Shown piece by piece: positions 30,701-31,991 of a DNA stretch of 31,991 nucleotides. The position numbers and the translations under genes are program-made. Source of the stretch: a virus; IMG/VR virus record IMGVR_UViG_3300023170_000111, positions 1-31,991 of that record; one strand, written 5' to 3'. Under the pieces are notes generated by a model. That model saw nothing but the letters and a program-made list of their open reading frames with translations. It was not told the origin of the DNA and made no database searches. Within the stretch, counting starts at the first letter, position 1. Every line of letters begins with the position of its first letter.

Positions 30701-31991
30701 AGCTTCTTACATGAAGTTGTCCATTGCTAACCAGTTCCCCATTCAAGATCTCACTGTTGTAGAAGGTCCTGCTGTATTTGGCAGTGGCGAACCAAATGTC
30801 CTCAACACAGATGCAACTGCTTGTTCTGATGTACAAACAACAGTTGATAACTTAACCACTATTGTTGTTGATGTATTCACCGATGATGACATTGATCTTC
30901 TTCCTTATGTCAACAATGGTGACTATAACGCTGGTATGGATAAGTGTAAGCGTGACCTAGGATATCTAGTAGATGCTGTTGTAGATGACCTCTACAACGA
31001 AGCAAACGTCAAGTCTGTCGCTAACGCTCTAGCATATTTCCCTGGTGGTGTTTATAATGACATCGGTGAAGAACTAGAGTCTGTGACTGCTTTCCAGGCT
31101 GCCGCCGATGCTATGGAGTTAGCAGTAACAAACAATCTATTCAGACAAGATCTAACCATTCTTCCTGATCCTCCTAGCGTAGATCCAAGAGATCCTGCTA
31201 ACTGTGCTGATGTAAGAGCAACAATCCAAACTTTGGTTGGTATTACTAAAGATGCTATTGACGCAGAGAGACTTGCTCCAGGAACAGGTTTTGCTACTAT
31301 TCCTGATGCTGCAGCCGGAGAAGTTGATTATGGTAATCCTGTTTTCTCAGAATCCAAGTGTGGTAGAGACATTGGATACTTTATTGATGCTATCTCTCTG
31401 GATATTTTCCTAGGTGCTGGTAACAAATACACTCGTAAACTTGCTCAGAACTACTTTATCTCTACTGATGTACCTATCTATCCAGGTCTTGTAGGGGAAG
31501 AGTCTCAGTCCATCACTGCTTTTGAGATGGCAAGAGACATGATGCAGAAGGCGGTAACTAACCAACTCTATATCAAAGACTTAACCATCTCTGCTGGCGA
31601 AGCAGAATATGGAGACGGACTTGGTGATATCCCTGTGCTTGAATCTGGCAATGCCGCTGCTTGTGTAGACGTTCAGAACTCTATTGCTTCTTTAACTGCT
31701 ATTGTCACAGGTGTATTAACTGACGGAAATCTAAGAAATCTAGTAGATGAGGTTGCCTTCAGATTTGATCGTTTTGACGATGCCGCCAATCTAATCGGTA
31801 TTAATAAGAATGAGATCCTAGATAGATCTCTTGCTCAGATTGCTATTGACTTCCCCGACTATGCTTTCGCTGGTGATGAGGTAACAAACGACAACAGCAG
31901 ATTCTTTGATTCGTATCGCTTAATCCAGCAGAACAAGACTGCTATTACCGATGACGCTTTTGATGCCGCTGCTGCCAACCCACTCTATGCT
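27786..31991 (+). CDS. Giant repeat-built tail or fibre protein (3' end beyond window)
   Basis: The frame starts at ATG 27786, inside the end of the previous gene, and stays open to the window edge, so it has at least 1402 codons. The N-terminus, MAINRKEVFRSDTFEQQREK, is of the cyanophage tail-fibre type. A beta-helix-like entry follows (LWVSKDGDDANDGLSAETAK, about 91-110). The rest is mainly predicted helical repeats. A Cys-x-x-D-(I/V) unit, as in CKRDIGYFIDAVSLDLF, begins at codons 28380, 28785, 29730, 30531, 30945 and 31359. A second motif, C-x-DV-x-x-x-x-x-x-LT-x-IV, falls between. A third, EI-x-DRSLAEIA with YPDF and then YRLIQQN, occurs four times from about 29400. It is probably a virion surface or adhesin protein. 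No enzymatic domain is seen. Confidence 0.8.
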   Translation, partial: MAINRKEVFRSDTFEQQREKINEVAQDLFDIATGVTPIDRLLIDGGLQPGEIIDSTGSAGEDGQFLKVNKEGKLLWKSLTIENVLWVSKDGDDANDGLSAETAKASIGAALRTAQRGFFGKLCDGANNILLNRKLLQDEVVGELLTEYKDYARGNRWIDAYDTIQNNVDYIANEGFERGLARYLLINPGFTVPNGNQECIDDVKLFIDAVAFNMKYDGNNKVYDYAEVYTISEFGDLITGERDASAIVYQEVAYVMMEVMRQDATAVIEGTHGLTPVFDSTIVLDPLAIFDQTSAEAADLIRRNKNFIAAEGYDRMIANPAFAGFVGTGTPQDCIDDVLDVLDAIIYNLTYGGNDRVYDAANVYVTGTFNGEAVSTLLDAERDEAVNVYENARDVAIDVMRGITVTPISGTQNTFTQVIDPYVLPDPANPDCADQATKIADLTTIITDAIGTDSGVGDLTGFTRTEPTPAVDYGAGCTDVASAIWALTLIYLQAIGSDATPGNLDGITRTSNNRFVFPDSPAESGRWKDARNLIFSNMEEIQDRSLAEIALEYPDFNFPEDDTENRFSRYKDSYRLIQQNRREIVDRSLAEIANNYPLFSYPGDPVETRLSRYKDAYRSIQQNRTLIAELSYDDMVLEGLTLQGTPEQCKRDIGYFIDAVSLDLFLGGSNTYTRKYLLNYYDETNTFILNGLDGEEAASIVAFTNAEAIMGAVISNQLNVTLPTTRAYQLDDGTNTAGEAFDRGLVLYRDLTQLVGAPTYEFGSANDTGSNQAANSCTDVKSTLNVLVTYVTDVLNAEIAVDNSGFAVIPDELNVPQGRYQDASNLVFANKNEIADRALAQIAIDHPDFVFPGDPASNQENYRYYDGYRLIQQNKNDIVDQAYVDTSAYIIANPLLFPNFNTGDVVTNLAAVEVKCRRDIGYFTDAVSLDVFTRGNRYTRDFTLFHYDEFGNRLPQLDDEEHLASIYAWGQAASYMKLSIANQFPIQDLTVVEGPAVFGSGEPNVLNTDATACSDVQTTVDNLTTIVVDVFTDDDIDLLPYVNNGDYNAGMDKCKRDLGYLVDAVVDDLYNEANVKSVANALAYFPGGVYNDIGEELESVTAFQAAADAMELAVTNNLFRQDLTILPDPPSVDPRDPANCADVRATIQTLVGITKDAIDAERLAPGTGFATIPDAAAGEVDYGNPVFSESKCGRDIGYFIDAISLDIFLGAGNKYTRKLAQNYFISTDVPIYPGLVGEESQSITAFEMARDMMQKAVTNQLYIKDLTISAGEAEYGDGLGDIPVLESGNAAACVDVQNSIASLTAIVTGVLTDGNLRNLVDEVAFRFDRFDDAANLIGINKNEILDRSLAQIAIDFPDYAFAGDEVTNDNSRFFDSYRLIQQNKTAITDDAFDAAAANPLYA
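28380..31991 (+). repeat. Protein-level tandem repeat region in the fibre gene
   Basis: Six Cys-started units begin at 28380, 28785, 29730, 30531, 30945 and 31359. Spacings are 405, 945, 801, 414 and 414 bases, so a basic unit is 135-138 codons and the two long intervals are about doubled. The long intervals hold the extra DRSLAEIA/YRLIQQN segments (about 29400-29650 and 30240-30400), and another follows from about 31774. Confidence 0.8.

Overview
The window looks like part of the genome of a T4-like contractile-tailed cyanophage (a marine Synechococcus or Prochlorococcus myovirus). The basis is gene content and order: a PAAR-like spike tip, a gp25-type baseplate protein, gp6, a giant protein in the gp7 position, gp8, a DUF4815 protein and a giant repeat-rich tail protein. 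Promoters of the T4 late type (xATAAATA) precede the gp25 and gp8 genes. All genes I accept are on the + strand and tightly packed. No tRNA, rRNA, CRISPR array or transposon was seen.

Region 1 (1-1853) is a string of small accessory genes: the end of an unknown gene, a strongly acidic ArdA-like antirestriction candidate, a tiny secreted-peptide candidate, two small unknown genes each behind a repeated TATAAT element, a DUF7249 protein and a small basic protein. Four of these genes start behind almost G-free, CA-rich leaders without Shine-Dalgarno sites. Three of those leaders share an identical 16-base core. An intrinsic terminator closes the block.

Region 2 (1854-3290) is a transition zone with three overlapping small genes, the last encoding the spike tip. 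It then holds a self-contained cassette with a consensus sigma-70 promoter, a Shine-Dalgarno site, a 48-residue very basic protein and a terminator. One further short gene and a late promoter lead into the baseplate operon.

Region 3 (3312-19494) is the baseplate wedge: gp25, gp6, a 3942-residue protein and gp8. The giant gene is 11.8 kb, more than a third of the window. It is a mosaic of small beta modules, a YHYH-like domain, a cupredoxin-like module and recent in-frame duplications. gp8 has tandem late promoters and ends at a UUCG-loop terminator.

Region 4 (19519-31991) has a 2691-residue DUF4815 structural protein, a 66-residue conserved-looking small protein, and a giant tail or fibre protein open for at least 1402 codons and cut by the window end. 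That last protein is built from repeats of about 135-138 residues with a conserved cysteine. Regions 3 and 4 would together build the baseplate and the fibres attached to it. Region 1 looks like host-takeover or anti-defence cargo, which is inference.
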